Positions 46,767 through 55,424 of a stretch of 64,000 nucleotides of DNA are shown one piece after another. This DNA is from Allobosea sp. Root381 (GTDB taxonomy: Bacteria; Pseudomonadota; Alphaproteobacteria; Rhizobiales; Beijerinckiaceae). The notes beneath the pieces are model-generated. The model was not told the DNA's origin, ran no database searches, and saw only the letters and a list, made by a program, of their open reading frames with translations. Position 1 is the stretch's first letter; each line of letters starts with the position of its first letter. The translations under genes and the position numbers were made by a program. The stretch is taken from contig NZ_LMJT01000010.1 in NCBI RefSeq assembly GCF_001429395.1, forward strand, positions 42,045 to 106,044. Reading direction: 5' to 3'.

Positions 46767-48002
46767 TCAGAGCAGCGCCAGTTGTTGCGACTTCGGTGCG
46801 AGATGCAGTCTCAACCGCTCGCTGTCGAGCAAAGCGCCGGGCCGCCAGTCCTCTGCCAAAATGAAGTTGCGCAGCACCCGCAACGAGCGGGCCAGGCGTG
46901 CGACGTCATCGAGCCGCAGTCGGCGGAACCGTCGCATCTCCAGGATGCTCTTGACGCTGCGGGTTCCCAAGCCCGGCACGCGCAGCAGCGTCTCGCGATC
47001 GGCCCGGTTGACGTCGACCGGAAAGCGCGAGCGATGACGAAGCGCCCAGGCCAGCTTGGGATCGACCGTCAAGTCGAGCATATGTCCGGAACTATCGTCG
47101 AGGATCTCGCCGATTTCGAAACCATAGAACCGCGTCAGCCAGTCGGCCTGGTAAAGCCGGTGCTCGCGCATCAGCGGCGGATCGGAGAGCGGCAGCTGCG
47201 CTGAGGCGTCCGGGATCGGACTGAATGCCGAATAGTAGACGCGCTTTAATCCAAAGCTGCCGTAGAGCTGGGCGCTGCGTTGCAAGATGACGGCATCGCT
47301 GGCGTCGTCGGCGCCGACGATCAATTGCGTGCTCTGGCCTGCAGGCGAGAAGGCAGGCGCCTTGCGCGAGACCGCACGCTCCGCCTTGCTCTCGTCGATC
47401 CTGAGTTTCAGCGAGCCCATCGCCGCGCTGATGTCCCGCGATTGCTTCTCGGGAGCGAAACGCTTGAGCGAAGCTTCGCTCGGCAATTCGACATTGACTG
47501 AGACACGGTCGGCGTAGAGCCCGGCCTGTGCGACGAGATCCGGACTCGCGCTCGGGATCAGCTTGAGATGGATGTAGCCGCGGAAATCATGGAGCTCGCG
47601 CAGCATCTGCGCGACCCGCACCATCTCTGCCATGGTGTAGTCGGGCGAGCGGATGATGCCCGAAGACAGGAACAGCCCTTCGATATAATTGCGCTTGTAG
47701 AAATTCAGCGTGAGATCGACCACCTCCTCCACCGAGAAGCGCGCGCGGGTGACATTGCTGGACGAGCGATTGATACAGAAGATGCAATCGTAACTGCAGA
47801 AATTGGTTAGCAGGATCTTCAGCAGCGAGATGCAGCGGCCATCGGGCGCATAGGAATGGCAGATGCCCGAGCCTGTCGTTGATCCGATGCCTTTCCCACC
47901 GACCGAGTTGCGCTTCGTCGTGTTGCTGGACGCGCAGGATGCATCGTACTTCGCTGCGTCGCTTAGAATTTCCAGTTTCTGCATGACCGAAAACCGGGCC
48001 AA
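46767..48002 (-). CDS. Putative DNA modification/repair radical SAM protein
   Basis: 411 residues. Radical-SAM iron-sulfur ligands are C69, C73 and C76 in FCSYDCIFC, preceded by a Gly/Ser-rich KGIGSTTGSGICHSY segment. A helix-hairpin-helix (RVPGLGTRSVKSIL) near residue 345 suggests DNA contact. Its partner is always expected next door: UdgX-DUF4130. Its chemistry is not established. The start is a TTG at 48002 with GGAGG 6 bases before it; the first ATG (47984) has no ribosome site at proper distance. Confidence 0.9.
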   Translation of the reverse strand: MARFSVMQKLEILSDAAKYDASCASSNTTKRNSVGGKGIGSTTGSGICHSYAPDGRCISLLKILLTNFCSYDCIFCINRSSSNVTRARFSVEEVVDLTLNFYKRNYIEGLFLSSGIIRSPDYTMAEMVRVAQMLRELHDFRGYIHLKLIPSASPDLVAQAGLYADRVSVNVELPSEASLKRFAPEKQSRDISAAMGSLKLRIDESKAERAVSRKAPAFSPAGQSTQLIVGADDASDAVILQRSAQLYGSFGLKRVYYSAFSPIPDASAQLPLSDPPLMREHRLYQADWLTRFYGFEIGEILDDSSGHMLDLTVDPKLAWALRHRSRFPVDVNRADRETLLRVPGLGTRSVKSILEMRRFRRLRLDDVARLARSLRVLRNFILAEDWRPGALLDSERLRLHLAPKSQQLALL

Positions 48003-48195
48003 GGAAAACCTCCGATGTTCATGATATGTTCTTTAGCATGAAGTTTCGATTCCGCTGGCGATTTTCCGCCATGACCGATTGTCGCAGGGCTGTCTGGGCA
48101 GAGGCCGCAGCTGAACGTCTCCTTTCCGGCCGCTCGTGAATGTCCACTTTGGCACGCATCACTGGCGCTAGCCGCCCAAGCCTAGAGGCCCAAGG

Positions 48196-48318
48196 CTAGG
48201 GGCCTTGTCCTGCGCGAGGCGCGCCGGATGGCCGCCAGCTTCGGACGAAGATAGCGGCGCCGTCCGCCGTTTCGACCAACTCCCCAGGCTCGGGGCCAGA
48301 GATCGCATCAAGGTCCAT
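48196..48318 (-). pseudogene. short alpha/beta-hydrolase-like N-terminal remnant
   Basis: A 40-residue frame starting MDLDAISGPEPGELVETADG, then AAIFVRSWRPSGAPRA, ending in TAG. GAGAGG lies 8 bases upstream of the ATG. The stretch ETADGAAIFVRSWRPSG resembles the first strands of lysophospholipase-type alpha/beta hydrolases, but nothing follows. It is either a gene remnant or a small unrelated peptide. The rest of the 48003-48349 gap holds nothing I recognise. Confidence 0.4.
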
Positions 48319-48349
48319 CGGCGTGCCTCTCCAAATGATGCGGATTTCC

Positions 48350-48982
48350 TCAGCGGAAATCGGAATGGGTGATTGGGTCGCTGGCGGGAAACGTCTCGAT
48401 CAGCGCCTCGTCGAGAAGCTCGTCGAGATGGGAGCGCTGGCCGAGTGAGGCCGCCGCCTCGAGCGCAGCTGTTCGGCAGGCCCCGAGAGCGGCCAGCAGC
48501 GCATGCGCGGCTTTATCAGGGGAGCCTGCTGCATCCCCGGTGATCAGGACGCCGTTTCCTGCACCGCCCGGATAGAGATCCATTGGGCTCGGGATCGTCG
48601 CCACCGCCTTGCCCGCCGAGAGAAACCGCGCCAGCAGAGGCGCGGCTGCGGCGGCCGGGTCGGGCGGCGCCGCAGCCTCCCAAAGCCGGCCGACGACCCC
48701 GACGCAGAAAGCGGCGTCGAAATCCTCCGGAAACACTTGCCCAATGGCCAGAGTATCCGTGATGACCTCGTGGAGGCGGGCATCGGCCTTGAAACGCTCG
48801 CCGAGCGCGACCGGCACGTCTTCGAGGCTGGACAGGCGGTCGAAGACGAACCCGCCCTCCGGCGAGGCGACGATGACTTCCGCCCCGGCCTCGAGGAACG
48901 TGTAGTACGGCGCAATGAAGCGCTCGAGGCGCAGATGCCCGGGCAGGTCCCGGTCCGGGACGAGAACCATGAGGATGCGCAT
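48350..48982 (-). CDS. DJ-1/PfpI-like protein lacking the nucleophile cysteine
   Basis: 210 residues with a glutamine-amidotransferase-like fold (MRILMVLVPD, YTFLEAGAEVIVASPEGG, FDAAFCVGVVG, FLSAGKAVATIPSPMDLY). At the nucleophile elbow, where family members have a Cys (AICHG), this protein has ATIPSP, so the usual hydrolase or chaperone chemistry is unlikely. The C-terminal tail LDEALIETFPASDPI matches a short motif found at the ends of many small alphaproteobacterial proteins. It lies 40 bases downstream of the alpha/beta hydrolase on the same strand. Confidence 0.72.
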   Translation of the reverse strand: MRILMVLVPDRDLPGHLRLERFIAPYYTFLEAGAEVIVASPEGGFVFDRLSSLEDVPVALGERFKADARLHEVITDTLAIGQVFPEDFDAAFCVGVVGRLWEAAAPPDPAAAAAPLLARFLSAGKAVATIPSPMDLYPGGAGNGVLITGDAAGSPDKAAHALLAALGACRTAALEAAASLGQRSHLDELLDEALIETFPASDPITHSDFR

Positions 48983-49022
48983 GGCGTCAGCTCGGTTGCA
49001 TGGCTCGAACTGGCGCGTTGCT

Positions 49023-49856
49023 TCAGCGCAGGCCCTTGATGAAGGCTAGGAGATCCGCGTTGATCTGCGCCGCATGGGTCGTCGGCATTCCGTGCGGCAG
49101 CCCCGGATAGGTCTTCAGCGTCGAACCCTTGACGAGCTGGTGCGAAAGGGGCGCGGAGTCCGCGTAGGGGACGATCTGGTCGTCGTCGCCGTGCATGATG
49201 AAGGTGGGGACGTCGATCTGCTTCAGATCCTCGCTGAAGTCGGTCTCCGAGAACGCCTTGATGCATTCGTACTGCGCCAGCGCCCCACCCATCATCCCCT
49301 GACGCCACCAGTTCTGGCGTACGCCTTCGGACTCTTTTACGCCCGGGCGATTGTAGCCGTAGAACGGGATCGTGATGTCGAGGTAGAACTGCGAGCGGTT
49401 GGTGGCGGTGCCCTCTCTGATCTCGTCGAATACGCCAAGCGGCAGGCCGCCCGGGTTCGCGTCGCTCTTCACCATCACCGGCGGGACAGCGCTGATCAGG
49501 ACGGCGGCTGCGGCACGACCCGCACCATGCCTGGCGACGTAGCGGGTGACCTCGCCGCCGCCCGTCGAATGCCCGACATGGATCGCCTTGGTCAGGCCGA
49601 GCGCCGATACGAGCTCGGCCACGTCTGCCGCATAGGTATCCATCTCATTGCCGGTCGCTGTTTGGGTCGAGCGGCCGTGCCCGCGGCGGTCATGCGCGAT
49701 GACGCGAAAGCCCTGGCGATAGAAGAACATCAGCTGAGCGTCCCAGTCGTCCGCGCTGAGGGGCCAGCCGTGATGGAAGACGATCGCGGGCGCCTCGCTG
49801 GAGCCCCAGTCCTTGTAGAAGAGCTCTGTTCCGTTCTTGGCCTGGATGATCGGCAT
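49023..49856 (-). CDS. Alpha/beta hydrolase, non-heme chloroperoxidase-like
   Basis: 277 residues of the haloperoxidase/esterase group: FHHGWPLSADDWD (oxyanion region), HDRRGHGRS, nucleophile Ser in VGHSTGGGE, Asp in HGDDDQIVP and His in GLPHGMPTTH. These are the complete catalytic triad. Such enzymes are cofactor-free perhydrolases or esterases, often induced by oxidative stress. GGGAG lies about 8 bases before ATG 49856. Upstream on the same strand is the large NB-ARC regulator, a plausible controller. Confidence 0.9.
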   Translation of the reverse strand: MPIIQAKNGTELFYKDWGSSEAPAIVFHHGWPLSADDWDAQLMFFYRQGFRVIAHDRRGHGRSTQTATGNEMDTYAADVAELVSALGLTKAIHVGHSTGGGEVTRYVARHGAGRAAAAVLISAVPPVMVKSDANPGGLPLGVFDEIREGTATNRSQFYLDITIPFYGYNRPGVKESEGVRQNWWRQGMMGGALAQYECIKAFSETDFSEDLKQIDVPTFIMHGDDDQIVPYADSAPLSHQLVKGSTLKTYPGLPHGMPTTHAAQINADLLAFIKGLR

Positions 49857-50007
49857 CACTGCTGCTCCCTTGCTCGATCCGCATGTCTCTGGTGTCGAGC
49901 GCAGTGTTGCTGCTGGGGAACGCGGCCACCAGTTAAGCGGCGTAAATCGCTGCAGCGTGCCGTAAAGGCAGCTCGGATGCGTGCGGTCGTTAGACGATGA
50001 CGGCGTG

Positions 50008-52860
50008 TCAGGCCGGGCTTGCCGCCGTGATCCCGGCGAGCACCGCCCTGGCTTCGATCTGGTCGGCCGTGTCGGCGCCCTCGCTGAAGCGTGTGAAGAT
50101 CGTCGCGAGCAGGTTGTTCTGCTTCCCGCCGCAGGCGTCCGGATCGTGCTGCATGAGACTGATACCTGCCCGCAGTTCCCAGGCAGGCGCGCCGTGCCGG
50201 CGGGCAAGGTCGAGCGCGAGCCGCAGCGACGTGAGACCGGGGGCGCGCGCTCCCCGCCGAAGCAGGATCTCGCCCTTTACGCGATGGAGTTCGGGTAGGC
50301 ACCAGGCCTCTCCGGACGCCTCGCAGCGCGCCAGCGCATCGTCGATCCATGCAAGGGCGGCGTCCGGTTGCCCGGCTTCGGACAGGGCCAGCGCAAGCGC
50401 CGTCACGAAACCGGACAGATAAAGGACAAAACCCGACGCCTGCATCTTCTCGGACGCCTGGAGCATCAGCCGCAGGCCGGAAGACCGCTCCCCGCGCCGC
50501 CACATCACCTCGCCGCGATAGGCCTGTGCATAGGTGTGCCAGACGTCGAGTGCATTGGCAGCCGTGAGTTCCAGCAGCATCGACGCATAGCGGTCCGCAA
50601 GATCGAGATCGCCGACGAGCAGGGCCAGCGGGCAGGCGCCATCCGACAACGCGTAGCAAAGGGTCAGCCCGTGATCGACCTGGAGCGCTCGCTCGATGTT
50701 GCCCTTCGCATCGAGCATCGCCTGCTCGGGATAGCCCTGAAGCCAGAGGATGCGCTGCCGTGTGACGCGGGCGATGACGCGCTGATCGTACTGGTATCGG
50801 GCTGTGTGCGCCCGGCGGAGAGGCGGATCATAGGTTGCCAGCATCCGGTCGATGCAGAGGCGCGCCTCGGCCTGGTTCCCCAGGATGTGGAGTGCCCGGG
50901 CGCGCATGCGCTCTCCGATCGCGACCTCGGCCGGCTCGGTCGCGCGGTGTGCGAGGTCGATGAACTCTTCGGCATAGGCCAGCGCCTCACGCGGCCAGCC
51001 ACTATTGGTTCGGTCGAGCCAGAGCGCCCAGAGCGAGCGCAGCTGGTAGTCGACATTGTCGAGTTCCCTCGCGAGCCCCAGTGCCGACAGCCAGGCTGCC
51101 GAACCGGTTTCGCGGGATGCGAGCGGTCGCATCTGCGGCCAGCCGAGGACGGTGCAGAGGCGCATACGCCAGTGCCGCGTATCGCCGGGAAGATCATCGA
51201 GGATGTCGAGGGCGCGCTCGACGCGGGCCAGGCACTCGTCGACGAGCGAGAGCTGGAAGAGGAAGGGGACCGCGGCGACGGTGAGAGCGACGCCGAGTGC
51301 GGGATCCCCCCTGGTCGAAAGCGCCCAATCCAGCGCGCCCCGCAGGTTTCCGAGATCGGGCAGATAGGTCGCAAGCCATTCCGAAGTCAGCCGAGTATCC
51401 CACTCCCCCTCGGCCCGCTCGAAGAGCGAGCGCATATGGACCGCGTGGCGGCTCGCGACGATCTCGCTCTCCCCGGCTTCCGCAAGCTTGTCCCGTGCAT
51501 AGGCGCGCGTGGTTTCAAGCAGCCGGTAGCGGGGTTCGTCCGTGCCGTGATCCGCGAACACCAGTGATTTCGCACAGAGGCTCTCGAGAAGCTCGACGAC
51601 CACCGCCGCCGCATCGTCGGCAATCCCGGCCGCTGATATCGCCGAAAAGCCGGAGAAAACACCGAGGCGGCGCAGGAGTCTCTGCTCGTCCAGACTGAGC
51701 AGTTCGTAGCTCCAGTCCAGCGTGGCCCGAAGGGTCTGGTGCCGCGGCAAGGCGGTACGGCGGCCCCGCGTCAACACCCTGAAGCGGTTGTCCAGCGAGC
51801 GCGCGAGACCGTGCAGGCCCGACGAACCGATCCGAGCCGCCGCGAATTCGATGGCGAGCGCGATCCCGTCGAGGCGGCGGCAAATGTCGGAAATGACCGT
51901 TAGATCATCCGTTGTCGGGACGAACCCTCCAAGGCTCGCGGACGCACGTTCGACAAAAAGCTCGACGGCCGGAAACGACAGGGCAGCAGCGGCATCGCGT
52001 GCCGGAGATGGCGGCGGGCAATCCAGAGGATGCAGCCGGTGAACCCACTCGCCCGCCGCGCGGAGAGGCTCGCGGGTCGTCAGGAGCAGATCCGCCCGCG
52101 GTGCGGCCCGAAGGACCTCTTCGGCCAGGCCGGCAATGCCATCCAGCAGATGCTCGCAGTTGTCGAGCAGGATCAAGGCGTGCGCATCGACCAAGAGGGC
52201 GGCGAGGTCTTCGACGGAAGACCCCGGTCTCAGCGGCCGTCCCACAGCCTTGGCAACGGCGGCGGGGACGAGTTCCTGATCTTGAATGGAGGACAGGTCG
52301 ACGAAAATGACGCCATCGCGGTAATGGCTCGCGAGCGCAGCTGCCACCATGAGGGCGACCGTCGTCTTGCCGATGCCGCCCGGCCCTACGATCGTGACAA
52401 GCCGCCGCTGAGGGACGATGTCGCACAGATGGCGGATGGCCTCGTCGCGGCCGATGACGCGCGTGACCGGGACTGGCAGTCGCGACGATGTGAGCGAGGG
52501 AGGCGCGGGCTCTGCAACCGCGCGAGCCATGATTACTTCGGTCGCCAGAGTGTAGCCGCGACCCGGTACGTTGGCAATGTATGGCGTGCCGAGCGAGGTC
52601 TTGCCGAGGGTCTTGCGAAGCCCAGCGATATGCACGCGCAGGTTCGCTTCTTCGACGAAGGTGTTCGGCCAGACGCGTCGAATGAGTTCTGCCTTTTCGA
52701 CAACCTCGCCGGCATGGCTCGCCAGCACCGCGAGAATGTCGAATGCTCTACTGCTGATCGACACGATGACGTCGTCACGCGTCAACACGCGCTTGTCCGG
52801 GACCAATGCGAAGGGCCCGAAGATCAGCGCTCCGGGCTCTTTCGATCCTATCGAAGTCAC
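50008..52860 (-). CDS. Winged-helix/NB-ARC-type ATPase transcriptional regulator
   Basis: 950 residues. Residues 10-108 are an OmpR-type DNA-binding winged helix (SSRAFDILAVLASHAGEVV, VHIAGLRKTLG, VPGRGYTL). A STAND/NB-ARC ATPase follows: Walker A GPGGIGKT at 159-166, Walker B LILLDNCEHLL, and the GxP-like LDGIALAIEFAAARI. The long C-terminal part is helical and TPR-like. In this class ATP-dependent opening relieves autoinhibition when a signal binds the repeats. It lacks the catalytic parts of antiphage STAND proteins, so transcription control is the likely role. Targets may be the hydrolase and DJ-1-like genes behind it. Confidence 0.88.
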   Translation of the reverse strand: MTSIGSKEPGALIFGPFALVPDKRVLTRDDVIVSISSRAFDILAVLASHAGEVVEKAELIRRVWPNTFVEEANLRVHIAGLRKTLGKTSLGTPYIANVPGRGYTLATEVIMARAVAEPAPPSLTSSRLPVPVTRVIGRDEAIRHLCDIVPQRRLVTIVGPGGIGKTTVALMVAAALASHYRDGVIFVDLSSIQDQELVPAAVAKAVGRPLRPGSSVEDLAALLVDAHALILLDNCEHLLDGIAGLAEEVLRAAPRADLLLTTREPLRAAGEWVHRLHPLDCPPPSPARDAAAALSFPAVELFVERASASLGGFVPTTDDLTVISDICRRLDGIALAIEFAAARIGSSGLHGLARSLDNRFRVLTRGRRTALPRHQTLRATLDWSYELLSLDEQRLLRRLGVFSGFSAISAAGIADDAAAVVVELLESLCAKSLVFADHGTDEPRYRLLETTRAYARDKLAEAGESEIVASRHAVHMRSLFERAEGEWDTRLTSEWLATYLPDLGNLRGALDWALSTRGDPALGVALTVAAVPFLFQLSLVDECLARVERALDILDDLPGDTRHWRMRLCTVLGWPQMRPLASRETGSAAWLSALGLARELDNVDYQLRSLWALWLDRTNSGWPREALAYAEEFIDLAHRATEPAEVAIGERMRARALHILGNQAEARLCIDRMLATYDPPLRRAHTARYQYDQRVIARVTRQRILWLQGYPEQAMLDAKGNIERALQVDHGLTLCYALSDGACPLALLVGDLDLADRYASMLLELTAANALDVWHTYAQAYRGEVMWRRGERSSGLRLMLQASEKMQASGFVLYLSGFVTALALALSEAGQPDAALAWIDDALARCEASGEAWCLPELHRVKGEILLRRGARAPGLTSLRLALDLARRHGAPAWELRAGISLMQHDPDACGGKQNNLLATIFTRFSEGADTADQIEARAVLAGITAASPA

Positions 52861-52985
52861 TGATCTCTTCCTGTTGCAGGGTGATCCTACGGAAGGCAGA
52901 TGTCGTACTCAAGGATTCGGATATCGCTACGTTACGTTATCCTGGGTGGCGCACGGGGCCGATGATCGGATCGCTTTTGGCGTGC

Positions 52986-53897
52986 TCAGGCGGTACCACT
53001 GATGCCATCGACCGCACGCAGACGAGCGATGGCAAAATCCGTGAAGGCTCTGATGACGGGCCTCATGTACCGGACCGATGGATAGACCAGGAACGCTTCC
53101 GTCGACCTGATGCTGAAGTCGGGCAGGACCCGAACCAGACGCCCCGCGGCGAGATCGTCGGCAACGAGAGGGTGCTGGACGGGTCCGACGCCTCGCCCGT
53201 CGCATAACGAGGCGATCAGCACCTGCGCATTGTTCGTCCGCAGTATCGGGCTCACGCACACGCTCAGTTCGCCATTGTCATGCTGAAGGCTGAGAATGTC
53301 GGACAGCGCGGGAATAGCGCTCGCCATGACGACATCGACCTCCGAGAGACGTAGAGGATCGTCCAATCCGCCGATCCGGGCCAGGTAGGACGGTGCCGCC
53401 ACGAGAAAGCGTCGAATAAACCCGATGCGACGCACGATGACGTTCCGCGCCTCCGGTCGCCCGTAGCGCACGGCCAGGTCGAAGTCCTCATGCACGAGGT
53501 CGATCACCCGATCTTCCAGGACGAGCTCCATGCTTACGCCGGGATGAGCCGCCTGGAAGTCGTTCACGATCGGATGGATGTGCTTTGATCCGATGCAGCT
53601 CGGGACATGCAGGCGAATCCGCCCTTCTACGACGCCGGCCTCGCGTCGAGAATCCTCCAGTGCGGCGTCGATCGCGCCGAGGGCCGGCTGGGCGACCTCA
53701 TAGAGCCGCTGGCCCTGGGGGGTCGGCCGCACGAGTCGGGCCGAACGCTCCAGCAGTCGCGCGCCGACATGAGCCTCCAAGTTACGCAGATGTTTGCTGA
53801 CGGCGGGCTGGGAAACGGCGAGATCCCGTGCGGCAGCGGTCATCGAACCGCGCTCGACGGTCCGAACGAAGGCCCGAAGCGCAAGCGTGAGGTCCAT
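52986..53897 (-). CDS. LysR family transcriptional regulator
   Basis: 303 residues, the normal length. The N-terminal helix-turn-helix is LTLALRAFVRTVERGSMTAAARDLAVSQPAVSKHLRNLE; the effector domain has IRLHVPSCIGSKHIHPIV and VIDLVHEDFDLAVRYG, of the CrgA/DsdC-like branch. It is divergent from the L,D-transpeptidase gene with only about 100 bases between starts, so that gene is the most likely target. Confidence 0.92.
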   Translation of the reverse strand: MDLTLALRAFVRTVERGSMTAAARDLAVSQPAVSKHLRNLEAHVGARLLERSARLVRPTPQGQRLYEVAQPALGAIDAALEDSRREAGVVEGRIRLHVPSCIGSKHIHPIVNDFQAAHPGVSMELVLEDRVIDLVHEDFDLAVRYGRPEARNVIVRRIGFIRRFLVAAPSYLARIGGLDDPLRLSEVDVVMASAIPALSDILSLQHDNGELSVCVSPILRTNNAQVLIASLCDGRGVGPVQHPLVADDLAAGRLVRVLPDFSIRSTEAFLVYPSVRYMRPVIRAFTDFAIARLRAVDGISGTA

Positions 53898-53999
53898 CTA
53901 TTCCATCCAGTTATGACCATTATCACTTCATAGCTGATGGACGTGGCGCTGGCGAGGCGCTTCTGTCCGGTGATCCCGAGTCGAGATCCGATTGCACCA

Positions 54000-54659
54000 A
54001 TGCTTCTGACCCGTCGCGCCGTCCTCATCGGAGCTCCCGCCACCCTGGCTGGCTGCGTCACCAGACAGGCGGTCAATGAACCCCCCCTGCCTCCCCCGGT
54101 AGTCGATGCAAGCCAGTTGGCGATGTATGCCGCGCTCGATGGCGAGCCGTTCCCCGTCCCTGCAGTCGACATATCGGAGATGGATCCACGCTTCCTGAGG
54201 CAGGTCGTGCCATACGCGACGACACAACCACCCGGGACGGTCGTCGTCGATCTAGAGCAGCGATACGCTTATCTCGTCAGAGAGAACGGGCGCGCCTTAC
54301 GCTACGGCATTGGGGTCGGAAAGCAGGAAGCGTTCAATTTCCAGGGTACAGCGCTGGTCGGCCGAAAGGCTCAATGGCCGCGCTGGACGCCGACGCCGAA
54401 CATGATCAAGCGCGAGCCGGACCGCTATGGTCGGTTTGCCGCTGGGTTGGCCGGTGGACCGGACAACCCGCTCGGCCCGAGAGCGCTCTATCTCTACCGG
54501 GGCGGGACCGACACCCTCTACCGGCTGCACGGCACCGTCGAACCGTGGACGATCGGCACGATGGTCTCGTCAGGCTGCGTCAGGCTGATCAACCAGGACA
54601 TTGTCGATCTCTATCGCCGCGTGCCGGTGGGGTCGAAGGTCGTCCTCCTGCCGACATGA
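54000..54659 (+). CDS. L,D-transpeptidase (YkuD), predicted lipoprotein
   Basis: About 219 residues from ATG 54000. The twin-Arg-containing N-terminus LLTRRAVLIGAPATLAGC ends in a lipobox, so it should be a lipid-anchored periplasmic protein. The YkuD domain has the catalytic motif HGTVEPWTIGTMVSSGCVRL with His and Cys. It makes 3-3 peptidoglycan crosslinks or attaches proteins to peptidoglycan. An in-frame ATG 63 bases upstream would hide the signal and is rejected. Confidence 0.88.
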   Translation: MLLTRRAVLIGAPATLAGCVTRQAVNEPPLPPPVVDASQLAMYAALDGEPFPVPAVDISEMDPRFLRQVVPYATTQPPGTVVVDLEQRYAYLVRENGRALRYGIGVGKQEAFNFQGTALVGRKAQWPRWTPTPNMIKREPDRYGRFAAGLAGGPDNPLGPRALYLYRGGTDTLYRLHGTVEPWTIGTMVSSGCVRLINQDIVDLYRRVPVGSKVVLLPT

Positions 54660-54705
54660 AGCCGTCGGTTTGCTCCCCCCCACGATCCAGACAAGGCAAA
54701 GAGCC

Positions 54706-54852
54706 ATGCAATGGGAATATCTGGTGGTCGAAAACACCCTGGATGCCGGTGCCCTTGGGAAGCTAGGGGCTGACGGATGGGAGCTTGTCGCGGTCGTCTC
54801 CCCGGCACACTTCGTGCTGCATTACTTCTTCAAGCGTGAGGCGCACGCCTGA
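54706..54852 (+). CDS. DUF4177-like mini-protein
   Basis: 48 residues: MQWEYLVVENTLDAGAL, LGADGWELVAVVSP and a closing HYFFKREAHA. The pattern WEY-vve ... LN/GADGWELV ... fKRe is that of DUF4177, normally 50-80 residues. It is found behind the L,D-transpeptidase and before RidA, all in one direction with gaps of about 50 bases. No function is known. Confidence 0.65.
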   Translation: MQWEYLVVENTLDAGALGKLGADGWELVAVVSPAHFVLHYFFKREAHA

Positions 54853-54904
54853 CAGATATCGATCCGTTGCCCCCTTCCAGCGATCCACAACAGGAGAAAT
54901 CGGT

Positions 54905-55312
54905 ATGGCCCAGCGTGAAGCCATTTTTCCGGCCGGTCGGCATGACCTCTACGCGTCACAGGCCTATTCCGCCGCGATCAGGTCCGACAATCTCCTGTTC
55001 GTGTCCGGTCAGGTCGGCAGCCGCAGCGATGGGTCGCCCGAGCCGGACTTCGAGGCTCAGGTCCGTCTGGCTTTCACCAATCTCGAGGCGACGCTGAAGG
55101 CGGGCGGATGCGCGCTTGACGATATCGTCGATGTGACGAGCTTTCATACCAACCCCGAACACCAGTTCGACACGATCATGAGGGTCAAGAGCGAAGTCTT
55201 TCCGGAGGCGCCTTATCCGAATTGGACCGCGATCGGCGTCAACTGGCTCGCGGGGTTCGACTTCGAGATCAAGGTCATCGCCCGTATTCCCGATCGAATA
55301 ACAAGCGATTAG
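54905..55312 (+). CDS. RidA family protein
   Basis: 135 residues of the YjgF/YER057c/UK114 fold: YSAAIRSDNLLFVSGQVG, QVRLAFTNLEATLKAGG, DDIVDVTSFHTN and YPNWTAIGVNWLA. The Arg/Glu pair that true RidA uses for imine hydrolysis is not obvious (PNWTAIGV replaces PARSTVGV), so it may belong to a non-RidA Rid subgroup. AGGAG precedes ATG 54905. Confidence 0.85.
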   Translation: MAQREAIFPAGRHDLYASQAYSAAIRSDNLLFVSGQVGSRSDGSPEPDFEAQVRLAFTNLEATLKAGGCALDDIVDVTSFHTNPEHQFDTIMRVKSEVFPEAPYPNWTAIGVNWLAGFDFEIKVIARIPDRITSD

Positions 55313-55424
55313 GCCGCCCATCCGGTACGCGGAACGGCACTGCGAGCGTCCGCTTCCCGGCAATCGCTCAACTTCCGCAATTGGCGCGACGCTGCGTGTC
55401 GATCTCGGAACGATTTGTACGCGC

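Noticed and set aside
50368..51567. 399-codon plus-strand frame inside the NB-ARC regulator
   Set aside because: No domain, composition typical of antisense frames; the minus strand encodes the complete regulator.
50008..52860. Reading the NB-ARC protein as an antiphage (Avs-like) STAND defence gene
   Set aside because: Its N-terminus is an OmpR-type DNA-binding domain, not a nuclease or other toxic effector, and no defence genes surround it.
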